A DNA stretch of 8,278 bases. Source: DATAEK01 sp036258055. Lineage in GTDB: Bacteria; Acidobacteriota; Vicinamibacteria; Vicinamibacterales; 2-12-FULL-66-21. The translations under genes and the position numbers were made by a program. The stretch is taken from NCBI GenBank assembly GCA_036258055.1, contig DATAEK010000023.1, positions 1 to 8,278 on the forward strand, read 5' to 3'. The notes beneath the pieces are model-generated. The model was not told where the DNA came from, did no database searches, and was given only the letters and a program-made list of their open reading frames with translations. This document shows positions 1-5,642 of the stretch, one piece after another (position 1 is the stretch's first letter; every line of letters begins with the position of its first letter).

Positions 1-60
1 GGCGGCCAACAGGGACCCTCCGCACAGCAAGGCAAGCATGAGTGCACTGGCTTTCTTCAT
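1..60 (-). CDS. N-terminal signal-peptide part of an exported protein (cut by the left window edge)
   Basis: Reading leftwards from the ATG at 60-58, the first 20 codons give a textbook Sec signal peptide: Met-Lys-Lys, then a hydrophobic core (residues about 4-20, containing ALMLALLCGG and SLLAA). The reading frame is open to the edge. An AAAGGAC stretch 10-11 bases before the ATG can serve as ribosome binding site. The mature protein lies outside the window, so its function cannot be given. The Cys in LLCGG does not sit in a good lipobox, so a normal secreted or periplasmic protein is more likely than a lipoprotein. The gene is divergent from the regulator remnant at 323-439. One copy of the 17-bp box (239-255) lies upstream and points towards it. 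Confidence 0.6.
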   Translation of the reverse strand, partial: MKKASALMLALLCGGSLLAA

Positions 61-200
61 CACGATCGATGTCCTTTCGTTGCAACCGTCTGCGAGCGAA
101 TCGTCTCGCGCACGCGCGGCTCGGGCGCGTCACAGCGTTGCATTGGTCAAGACCACGCACCGACATTGGACGTGGTGTGCCGCTCGAACGAGATTACGGA

Positions 201-255
201 GTCACGCGTGGCGAATCGTGACGTGACGGTGCCGTTACGGTCCTGTTTTCGTGAC
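201..255 (-). promoter_or_regulatory. Candidate operator, copy 1 (17-bp box plus GTCACG half-sites)
   Basis: Read on the minus strand, the 17-mer GTCACGAAAACAGGACC (255 to 239) is followed by overlapping GTCACG half-sites at 227-222 and 222-217. These start 28 and 33 bp after the first GTCACG. An inverted copy, GTCACG, lies at 201-206 on the plus strand. The 17-mer is identical to the one at 3597-3613. The box lies between the exported-protein gene at 1-60 and the remnant regulator start at 323. Its role as an operator for an OmpR-type winged-helix regulator is inferred from repetition, position and direct-repeat spacing. Confidence 0.55.
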
Positions 256-322
256 GCTGTTCAGCGGGCGGGGGCGTAACCTACACGGATCGGCTGCGGC
301 CGCGTGGGGCGCGAAGGCGGCG

Positions 323-439
323 ATGAAGCAATTTCGGATTCTGTTCGTGCAGCGTGCCGGTCTTCTCCCGGACCTCTGGATCGCACGCGGACAGTGCGTG
401 GAAGGATTCGGCGGCCAGGAAGCGTACTACCCAGTCTGA
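323..439 (+). pseudogene. Remnant of a second OmpR-wHTH/STAND ATPase regulator, internally deleted and truncated
   Basis: A 38-codon frame starts MKQFRI and then runs straight into LFVQRAGLLPDLW and RGQCVEGFGGQEAYYPV before a TGA. The last 32 residues align without gaps to residues 157-188 of the intact regulator at 507-3530, just after its Walker A motif, with 23 identities by eye. The start (ATGAAGCAATTT) matches the intact start (ATGAAGCACTTT). About 150 codons, covering the winged helix and Walker A, are missing between the two parts, and everything after residue 188 is gone. The upstream 17-bp box sits 67 bp before this ATG, against 66 bp in the intact gene. An AAGG five bases before the ATG is a usable ribosome binding site, so a short peptide could still be made. 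It lies in inverted orientation to the intact gene. A regulator function for the remnant is excluded by the losses. Confidence 0.75.
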
Positions 440-443
440 CTGG
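431..443. repeat. 13-bp perfect palindrome at the 3' break of the regulator remnant
   Basis: CCAGTC-T-GACTGG is perfectly symmetrical around position 437. Similarity to the intact regulator ends inside its left arm (CCAGT is shared) and the remnant's stop codon TGA lies at its centre. It may mark the deletion junction or be chance. There is no T-tract, so a terminator role is weak. Confidence 0.35.
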
Positions 444-506
444 ACGGCAGCAAGCGGGTGTCGTGGGGCGGCGTCTTGTTCGCGTTCCGCGCGGGACGGA
501 TGCCGA

Positions 507-3500
507 TCACGTTGGTCCCACCTCGACTTCGTCCTCGCGAAGGCGACGGACCGCGGGGGCGCTGAGCAGCACGTCGCGCAGCGGCTCCCCCGGTGGAAAG
601 GACTCGGCGAGCGCCGTCACATGGACGCAGGCACTCGCGCGGTGCGTGGCCGCCAGTTCGAGTTGCGCGGTTCTTCGGTACAGATCCCACGCCGCGGCAT
701 GCACCCGCCAAGTAGATATCGGCGCGTCGAAGCGCGTCAGCGCCGCGAACGCTCGATCGAGATACTGCGCCGCGTCGTGCTGCTCAGACTCGGCCATTGC
801 GACTTGCGCGCGCGCCTCCCACGCGAGCGCGTGCAGGTTGGGATCGTCGGTCGAAAGCGCGACTCGCGTGAGTTCACTCGCGTCGATCGCGGCGCGCTCG
901 ACATCGCCGGCTTGGAGCGCCGCGCGCGTCGCCCCGACGTGCGCGTGGACGCGCCAGTACCAGTGCGCGAAGAAGTTCGGCGTCGCGGCAGGATCGCGGA
1001 CCTCATCGAAACAGTGTCGCGCGCGATCGACGGCCCCTTCATCGAGCGCCTGAAAGCCTGCCGCCACGCGAGCGATCGTTTGCGCCTGCCCCGTCGGATA
1101 AACACTGCTGTCAAGCAACTCCTGGCACACTCGCTGCGCTCCTGCGAAATCCATCGCCACCGTTCGCAGCCACGCTTCGCGGTACAAGAACAGCCAGGGA
1201 TCGCTGCCGTTCTTCTGAGCGCTCTCCTGGCTGGCGCGAATGATGCGGAGGGCGTCACCGAATCGCCCGAGCTGCAGGAACGCGAGGATCTGTGCGCTCA
1301 ATGCGAAGAGCTGCACCATTACGCCGACGGTTTCGTGCGACTTGGGAATGCCCGCTTCCGCGGTGCCGAGCGCCGCGACCGCGTCTCCCCGGAATGCCTG
1401 CACGTGCGCGTAGACCATTCTGTCGAAACCAGCGGTCGTGGTGTCTCCAGTTCCACGCGCGAGGCGGTCGGCGGCGGCTTCACAGACGCGAAAATCCTCA
1501 GCGTCCCACGCCTTGTACATGATGCGGGTACCGGCCGCGAGCAGTTCGACGCGCGCCTGCGTCATGGGATCGGCAAGGGCGACGCTCGCCTTCGCCGCTT
1601 CCTGCAGTACAGCGATTGCCCGATCGGGTTGGAGCAAGCCCAGCGGTCGCGCGAAACACGTCTGCGCGCGAACCTGCGCGGCGGTGAGGCCGGCGCGGCC
1701 AGCTAGTTCGGACTCGGTCTCGTAGGCCTGCGCCGACTCGACCATTGCGCCGAGCGCATATTGGTCATCCCCGATCCGCTCGAGAATCTCGACTTCGAGC
1801 GCGGTGCGGCGTTCCGGCGGCAATCGCGGAACGAGGCGCATCGCCTGCTGCAGCACGTCGAGCGAATCCCGCACCGCGAACCGTCGCACAGCGTTCGCAG
1901 CCGTGAGCATCAGGTACTGCACCGCTCGCTCGTAGTCGTGCGCTAATTCGAAATGCATGGCCAGCTGCGGCGCCAACGCGAGCGACTCGGGACCGAACAA
2001 CATCGCCAGCCGCCCGGCCGCGGCACGATGGAGCTTCGATCGGACGACCTCCGACAGCAGACGATAGATCGCCTGCCGATACAGTGAATGGTGGAATTCG
2101 TAAAACGCCGACATCGTCCCGTTCGGCAGCTCGGCGATGCCTGCGCTTCGAATGAACCGCCGCCGTTCTGCGAGGCGTTCGCATACCGCCTCGACGTGCT
2201 CCAGTTCACCTCCATCCGCGGCGAGCGTCCACGCGGCGAAACGGTCCCCAATCACGCTGGCTGATCTCAGCGCCCGCTGTTCGTCAGTCGACAACTGATC
2301 GAACTGGGTCCTCAGCATGTCCTGGAGCGACGCCGGCACACCCGGCTCGATGCGGTCGACGGGGGTGGTCAGTTTCCACGTATCGCCCTCGCGCCTCACG
2401 ACGCCGTCGGCAACGAGCTCGCGCACGACGGCCGAGACGAACAACGCGTTGCCGCCCGAGTGGCGATGAATGGCGGACGAAAGGTCCGTGGCGAATGTTG
2501 CGTGGTCGAACTCGAGCGCGAGGTACTCGGAGACTTCGGTTCGCTCGAACGCGTCCAGCGCGATGCTTTCGCAAAGTCCGCGGATCGCGAGATCCTGCTG
2601 AAGGCGGACCGACGCTGGATCTGCCGCTCCGACGGATGGACGCTGGGTCGCCACGACGAGCACCCGGGCGGGTTCGCGCCGTCGTGCGAAGGTCGAGACC
2701 ACATCGAGCGTCGCGAGATCCGCCCAGTGCACGTCTTCGAGTACGACGATCAGAACCCGATCGGTTCCGATGGCTTCGAACACCTCGCAGATCTCGCGCA
2801 CCATCCGCTCGCGCGTCGCCCCGATCGTTTCGCGCTGCAGCGCGTCGCGTTGGTCGGCCTTGACGAGCGCGGGAAACTGCAGGAGCCAGGTCGGTGCGCC
2901 CTTTCGCAGCAGCTGAAGCAGTCGCTCATCGTCCGATCGCCTGACCAGCTGATCGACCGCTTCGAGCACTGGATAGTACGCCTCCTGTCCGCCGAACGTC
3001 TCGATGCACTGGCCTCGCCCGATCCGGACGTCCGGCCTCAGCGCCACGCGTCGCACGAACAGATCGACGAACGTCGTCTTGCCGACTCCCGCTTCCCCCG
3101 TGACGAACACCACCTGGCGCACGCCGCGCTGGGCCTGCTCGAGACACGTCTCGAGTTGCGCGCGGGCGGCCCCCCTGTCGATTAACGGTCTGGCGTGAGC
3201 CGGTCTCGCAGCCGACGTCTCACGATCGTCGGTAACAGGAGCGATGAACTGGTATCCACGCTTGGGAAAGGTGCGAATGAACTCTGGCTTTTCGGGGCGG
3301 TCGCCGAGCACCTTCCGGATGCCGAGGATGTACTTCTTGACGACCTCGGGGTTCACATAGGTGTCGGTCCATAACGCCTCGAGGATCTCCTCCTGCGGCA
3401 CGAGCCTGTCGCCGTGCTCGACGAGATACCGAAGCAGGTCGAATGCTTTCGGCGCCAGCGGGACACGTTCATCTCCGCGCCATAAACACTGATTCGTCGT

Positions 3501-3530
3501 GTCGAGGCGGAAGGAGTGAAAGTGCTTCAT
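507..3530 (-). CDS. Large one-component transcriptional regulator: OmpR/PhoB-type winged helix, STAND-like ATPase and C-terminal helical (TPR-like) repeats
   Basis: The protein is 1007 residues. Residues 1-99 form an OmpR/PhoB-type DNA-binding domain (LAPKAFDLLRYLV, then PEVVKKYILGIRKVLGD as recognition region, ending KRGYQFIAPV). Residues about 115-400 are a P-loop ATPase with Walker A GEAGVGKT (145-152) and Walker B VLIVVLEDVHWAD (259-271), the DxHWAD style of MalT/AAA_16 STAND proteins. From about 520 to the end, Ala/Leu-rich helix pairs resemble tetratricopeptide repeats, a likely ligand or partner platform. I see no receiver domain and no membrane segment, so it is probably a cytoplasmic one-component switch. 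I chose the ATG at 3530 because the winged helix begins there. A GTG at 3593 would add 21 unlikely residues across the candidate operator. The ribosome binding site is poor. The gene is divergent from the HExxH protein gene and probably controls it and itself. The signal it senses is unknown. Confidence 0.9.
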   Translation of the reverse strand: MKHFHSFRLDTTNQCLWRGDERVPLAPKAFDLLRYLVEHGDRLVPQEEILEALWTDTYVNPEVVKKYILGIRKVLGDRPEKPEFIRTFPKRGYQFIAPVTDDRETSAARPAHARPLIDRGAARAQLETCLEQAQRGVRQVVFVTGEAGVGKTTFVDLFVRRVALRPDVRIGRGQCIETFGGQEAYYPVLEAVDQLVRRSDDERLLQLLRKGAPTWLLQFPALVKADQRDALQRETIGATRERMVREICEVFEAIGTDRVLIVVLEDVHWADLATLDVVSTFARRREPARVLVVATQRPSVGAADPASVRLQQDLAIRGLCESIALDAFERTEVSEYLALEFDHATFATDLSSAIHRHSGGNALFVSAVVRELVADGVVRREGDTWKLTTPVDRIEPGVPASLQDMLRTQFDQLSTDEQRALRSASVIGDRFAAWTLAADGGELEHVEAVCERLAERRRFIRSAGIAELPNGTMSAFYEFHHSLYRQAIYRLLSEVVRSKLHRAAAGRLAMLFGPESLALAPQLAMHFELAHDYERAVQYLMLTAANAVRRFAVRDSLDVLQQAMRLVPRLPPERRTALEVEILERIGDDQYALGAMVESAQAYETESELAGRAGLTAAQVRAQTCFARPLGLLQPDRAIAVLQEAAKASVALADPMTQARVELLAAGTRIMYKAWDAEDFRVCEAAADRLARGTGDTTTAGFDRMVYAHVQAFRGDAVAALGTAEAGIPKSHETVGVMVQLFALSAQILAFLQLGRFGDALRIIRASQESAQKNGSDPWLFLYREAWLRTVAMDFAGAQRVCQELLDSSVYPTGQAQTIARVAAGFQALDEGAVDRARHCFDEVRDPAATPNFFAHWYWRVHAHVGATRAALQAGDVERAAIDASELTRVALSTDDPNLHALAWEARAQVAMAESEQHDAAQYLDRAFAALTRFDAPISTWRVHAAAWDLYRRTAQLELAATHRASACVHVTALAESFPPGEPLRDVLLSAPAVRRLREDEVEVGPT

Positions 3531-3672
3531 CGTGGGAGAGGGCCCTCGTCTCGCCAATCGCGGTAACCACGTATGGTAGCCGACACAGGTCACAAGGTCA
3601 CGAAAACAGGACCCTCAGGACACCGTTCCGTCACGTGCCGAACAGCTCCAGTTCCTATCCTGGCTGTGGGCA
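3531..3672. promoter_or_regulatory. Divergent intergenic promoter region between the regulator and the HExxH protein gene
   Basis: These 142 bp separate two start codons pointing away from each other, so both promoters must be here or inside the flanking genes. The stretch contains the operator copy at 3588-3635. A TATCCT at about 3656-3661 could be a -10 element for the rightward gene, but no good -35 is evident and I do not assign promoters firmly. The shared position of the box suggests one binding event could affect both directions. Confidence 0.6.
3588..3635 (+). promoter_or_regulatory. Candidate operator, copy 2 (17-bp box with flanking GTCAC repeats)
   Basis: The 17-mer GTCACGAAAACAGGACC is at 3597-3613. 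Immediately before it is another half-site, giving the tandem AGGTCACA-AGGTCACG (3587-3602, period 8). A further GTCACG is at 3630-3635, exactly 33 bp after the first base of the box. The box lies 59 bp before the ATG of the HExxH protein gene and 66 bp before the ATG of the regulator on the other strand. Direct repeats spaced by multiples of 11 bp are typical of OmpR/PhoB-type sites. Binding by the adjacent regulator is inferred. Confidence 0.6.
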
Positions 3673-4389
3673 ATGAGGAAAGGCGACTCGCGACGATCGC
3701 TCCTCGCGGTCATCGTCGCAACGCTCGGCTGCGGTGCAGTCATTTTTGGAGCTTCCCGCGCGTCGGTCGTGGCCATTCAGGCAGACGCGGGCGGGAGCCT
3801 CGGGATCCGCATTCGTCTCCGAATCGAGCGGTCGGTCCCGATCGCACGTATTGCCGCCCACCTCAGGGACGAAACAGAAGCCATCTGGCGGCCGTACGGC
3901 GTTCAGCTCGAATGGGTCGACGTGGATACCCTCGAAACCAGGGCGACCGGCGTTTCTGTTGACGTAACCGTAGAGCGTCCAGACGCCCACGCGGGCGGCA
4001 TTGAATGGGCTTCAACCCTGGGTCGTACCTTTGTAGGGCCGGACGCGTGGGGCTGGCGCCCGATTCGCGTGTCGTTCGATGCTGTGACGAAAGTGCTGGG
4101 CGACGGAACGAGCGGCGCATCCGGGACCGGACGCGTGCCGGCGCTCTATCTGAGCCGCGCGCTCGGACGCGTGCTCGCGCACGAAATCGGGCATGTGCTG
4201 ATCAACGCCACCGAGCACGATCAAACGGGATTGATGCGCGCGAGCTTCAGTGCCGATCAACTCACGCAGCTGGACCGATCGCCATTTCGGCTTACGTGTG
4301 CGACTGTCGACCGCCTGAGGCATCGTTTTCACATTGTTGGAGGCGCGCCGTTCATCGCTCAGCTGAATACGCACGAGTGCATCCCATAG
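3673..4389 (+). CDS. Exported HExxH protein, putative zinc metalloprotease
   Basis: The protein is 238 residues. It starts MRKGDSRR followed by a hydrophobic stretch (about 10-26), which reads as a signal peptide with possible cleavage after GASRA. Near the C-terminus it has LAHEIGHVLINATEHDQTGLM. H170, E171 and H174 form the HExxH zinc site, H182 is a likely third ligand, and GLMRASF (186-192) resembles a Met-turn. The third His follows at HExxH-x7-H, longer than the classical metzincin HExxHxxGxxH spacing. I recall small exported proteins with the same HEIGHxLL...H..GLMRA pattern from soil bacteria, without known substrates. The gene is divergent from the large regulator, with a candidate operator 59 bp upstream, and is followed after 39 bp by a methyltransferase gene, probably in one transcript. 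Protease activity is inferred from the motif only. No clear ribosome binding site precedes the ATG. Confidence 0.75.
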   Translation: MRKGDSRRSLLAVIVATLGCGAVIFGASRASVVAIQADAGGSLGIRIRLRIERSVPIARIAAHLRDETEAIWRPYGVQLEWVDVDTLETRATGVSVDVTVERPDAHAGGIEWASTLGRTFVGPDAWGWRPIRVSFDAVTKVLGDGTSGASGTGRVPALYLSRALGRVLAHEIGHVLINATEHDQTGLMRASFSADQLTQLDRSPFRLTCATVDRLRHRFHIVGGAPFIAQLNTHECIP

Positions 4390-4417
4390 CGGGCAAGTCG
4401 CGCGGCACCCAGAGACC

Positions 4418-4423
4418 AAGGAC
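4418..4423 (+). promoter_or_regulatory. Ribosome binding site of the methyltransferase gene
   Basis: AAGGAC lies five bases before the ATG at 4429 in the 39-bp gap after the HExxH gene. It supports this start and translation of the second gene from a shared transcript. Confidence 0.5.
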
Positions 4424-4428
4424 ATCCA

Positions 4429-5283
4429 ATGGACAACACGGCCAGATCAAATCAGGAGCAACACGCCGCGGCCGCGGCGCCGGCTGCTTCGTTCGAGGAA
4501 GTAAAGGGACGACAGCGTGCCACATGGGCGTCGGGCGACTTCGGCATCATCGGCACCACCTTGCAGATTGTGGGAGAGTCGCTGTGCGAGTCGATCGATC
4601 TGCGTGCGGGTTCGACGGTGCTCGACGTCGCAGCCGGAAACGGCAATTGCTCGCTGGCGGCTGCGCGACGGTGGTGCGACGTCACCTGCACCGACTATGT
4701 TCCCGGACTTCTCAATGACGCGCGGCGCCGTGCCGCGGGCGAAAGGTTACGACTCAACTTCGAGGAGGCAGATGCGGAAGCTTTGCCCTTTCCTGACGGT
4801 TCGTTCGACGTCGTTCTGTCTTCCTTTGGCGTAATGTTTACGCCGGACCACGTGCGCGCGGCGAACGAGCTCATGCGCGTCTGTCGCAGCGGCGGCCGCG
4901 TAGGCCTTGCGAACTGGACTCGGCACGGCTTCATCGGACAGCTGTTCGCGACGGTTGGTTGGCACGTCACGCCGACTGCAGGGCTGACGCCTGCATTTGA
5001 ATGGGGATCAGAGAACTACCTTCGAACACTCTTTCCACACGCCGCCAGCCTCGAGGTGACCCCCCGCGATTTCATCTTTCGCTACCGGTCGGCCGATCAT
5101 TGGATTGAGGCATTCCGAAACTGGTACGGCCCCGTGCACAAGGCATTCGCTGCGCTCCCCGCTGACGGGCAACGTGCCTTGTATGACGACGTTGTGGATC
5201 TGATTCACGCTTTCAATCGAAGCGGTGATTCGACCGCCGTGATTCCCGGGGAGTACGTCGAAGTCGTGATTGTCAAGCACTGA
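4429..5283 (+). CDS. Class I SAM-dependent methyltransferase (UbiE/Methyltransf_11-like)
   Basis: The protein is 284 residues and looks complete. An Ala-rich N-terminus (11-20) precedes the Rossmann-fold methyltransferase domain. Motif I is VLDVAAGNGN (64-73), the glycine loop that binds S-adenosylmethionine. D89 in CTDY is the acidic residue at the end of strand 2 that usually holds the ribose. EADAEALPFPDGSFDVV (113-129) is the adenine-side motif, and GGRVGLANWT (155-164) is the later strand motif. The C-terminal third (FNRSGD, then EYVEVVIVKH) fits a family common in soil bacteria. No membrane segment or signal is visible, so it is probably cytosolic. The substrate cannot be told from sequence. 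It lies 39 bp after the HExxH gene on the same strand, so the two are probably co-transcribed and share the candidate operator at 3588-3635. A functional link with the exported protein is not evident. Confidence 0.85.
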   Translation: MDNTARSNQEQHAAAAAPAASFEEVKGRQRATWASGDFGIIGTTLQIVGESLCESIDLRAGSTVLDVAAGNGNCSLAAARRWCDVTCTDYVPGLLNDARRRAAGERLRLNFEEADAEALPFPDGSFDVVLSSFGVMFTPDHVRAANELMRVCRSGGRVGLANWTRHGFIGQLFATVGWHVTPTAGLTPAFEWGSENYLRTLFPHAASLEVTPRDFIFRYRSADHWIEAFRNWYGPVHKAFAALPADGQRALYDDVVDLIHAFNRSGDSTAVIPGEYVEVVIVKH

Positions 5284-5311
5284 GCGGGTATTCCTTTCAA
5301 ACCGCCAACAT

Positions 5312-5336
5312 CGCGACGGTGTTTCTCTTCGTCGCG
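5312..5336 (+). terminator. Possible terminator hairpin after the methyltransferase gene
   Basis: CGCGACG (5312-5318) pairs perfectly with CGTCGCG (5330-5336) around an 11-base loop, 28 bases after the stop codon. No U-tract follows, so it could be a weak terminator, an mRNA 3' stabiliser or chance. A second 7-bp stem, CGCCGCT/AGCGGCG, lies at 5372-5394. Confidence 0.3.
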
Positions 5337-5511
5337 TTGCCATCTATTTCCGCGAAGTCGCTATCTGCGGCCGCCGCTCTCGTTCGTAGCGGCGTTGGCC
5401 GTTAACGAAGCTCTTGACCCAGATGCTGGCGGACCCGTCTGTCGAGTTCGTGCCGAAAACTGGTACCCGCCACGAATCAATGGGCTCGACAGGCGAGCCG
5501 AAAGAGAAGTC

Positions 5512-5539
5512 GTCACGAAAAAAGGACCGGCACGTCACG
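5512..5539 (+). promoter_or_regulatory. Candidate operator, copy 3 (17-bp box plus GTCACG half-site)
   Basis: GTCACGAAAAAAGGACC at 5512-5528 differs at one base from the boxes at 239-255 and 3597-3613. A second GTCACG at 5534-5539 starts exactly 22 bp after the first. The box faces the exported delta-60 protein gene, whose ATG is 114 bp further on. No regulator gene adjoins this copy, which argues that the box is a binding site in a regulon and not just part of a duplicated regulator gene. Confidence 0.55.
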
Positions 5540-5631
5540 CGCCCGCCTGCTCCGTACCCGTAACCTCGTTTGTGCCGGGCTGGTTCGTACCACTCGTCCG
5601 GTTCTCGCTTTTTGGACCTGGTACGTGACAC

Positions 5632-5635
5632 GGAG
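5632..5635 (+). promoter_or_regulatory. Ribosome binding site that decides the start of the delta-60 protein
   Basis: GGAG lies seven bases before the ATG at 5643. This favours the ATG over the in-frame GTG at 5625, which has no such site and would add six residues before the signal peptide. Confidence 0.6.
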
Positions 5636-5642
5636 CACACTG

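Larger units (their letters stand above)
5284..5642. other. Gene-free stretch between methyltransferase and delta-60 protein genes
   Basis: I see no convincing coding sequence here. It holds two small hairpins just after the methyltransferase stop (5312-5336 and 5372-5394), the third copy of the 17-bp box (5512-5539), and the ribosome binding site GGAG at 5632-5635. The distance from box to ATG, 114 bp, leaves room for an ordinary promoter, but I cannot place -35 and -10 elements with confidence. Confidence 0.6.

Noticed and set aside
201..222. Hairpin formed by GTCACG (201-206) and CGTGAC (217-222)
   Set aside because: The stem is only 6 bp and is better read as additional half-sites in opposite orientation than as an RNA structure.
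440..506. Continuation of the regulator remnant or another gene end
   Set aside because: No frame resembles the regulator after residue 188, and the stretch is too short to identify.
354..1706. Long plus-strand open frame of about 450 codons opposite the regulator
   Set aside because: It mirrors the high-GC coding strand of the regulator, is very rich in Arg, shows no domain, and its frame is explained by the codon bias of the opposite gene.
3531..3593. Longer regulator with a GTG start at 3593
   Set aside because: The 21 added residues do not look like the start of a winged-helix protein and would be coded by the operator region. The ATG at 3530 is also matched by the remnant's ATG.
239..3613. 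Perfect 17-bp inverted repeats bounding the regulator, resembling the ends of a transposon
   Set aside because: No transposase or integrase lies between them, the flanking bases show no target duplication, the repeats sit at matching distances from two related start codons, and a third copy occurs elsewhere upstream of another gene. A shared operator in duplicated promoters explains this better.
5344..5640. Minus-strand open frame of about 98 codons in the gap before the delta-60 gene
   Set aside because: It has only a GTG start inside the delta-60 promoter region, no ribosome binding site or recognisable motif, and it would overlap the candidate operator. It might be a remnant, but nothing supports a call.
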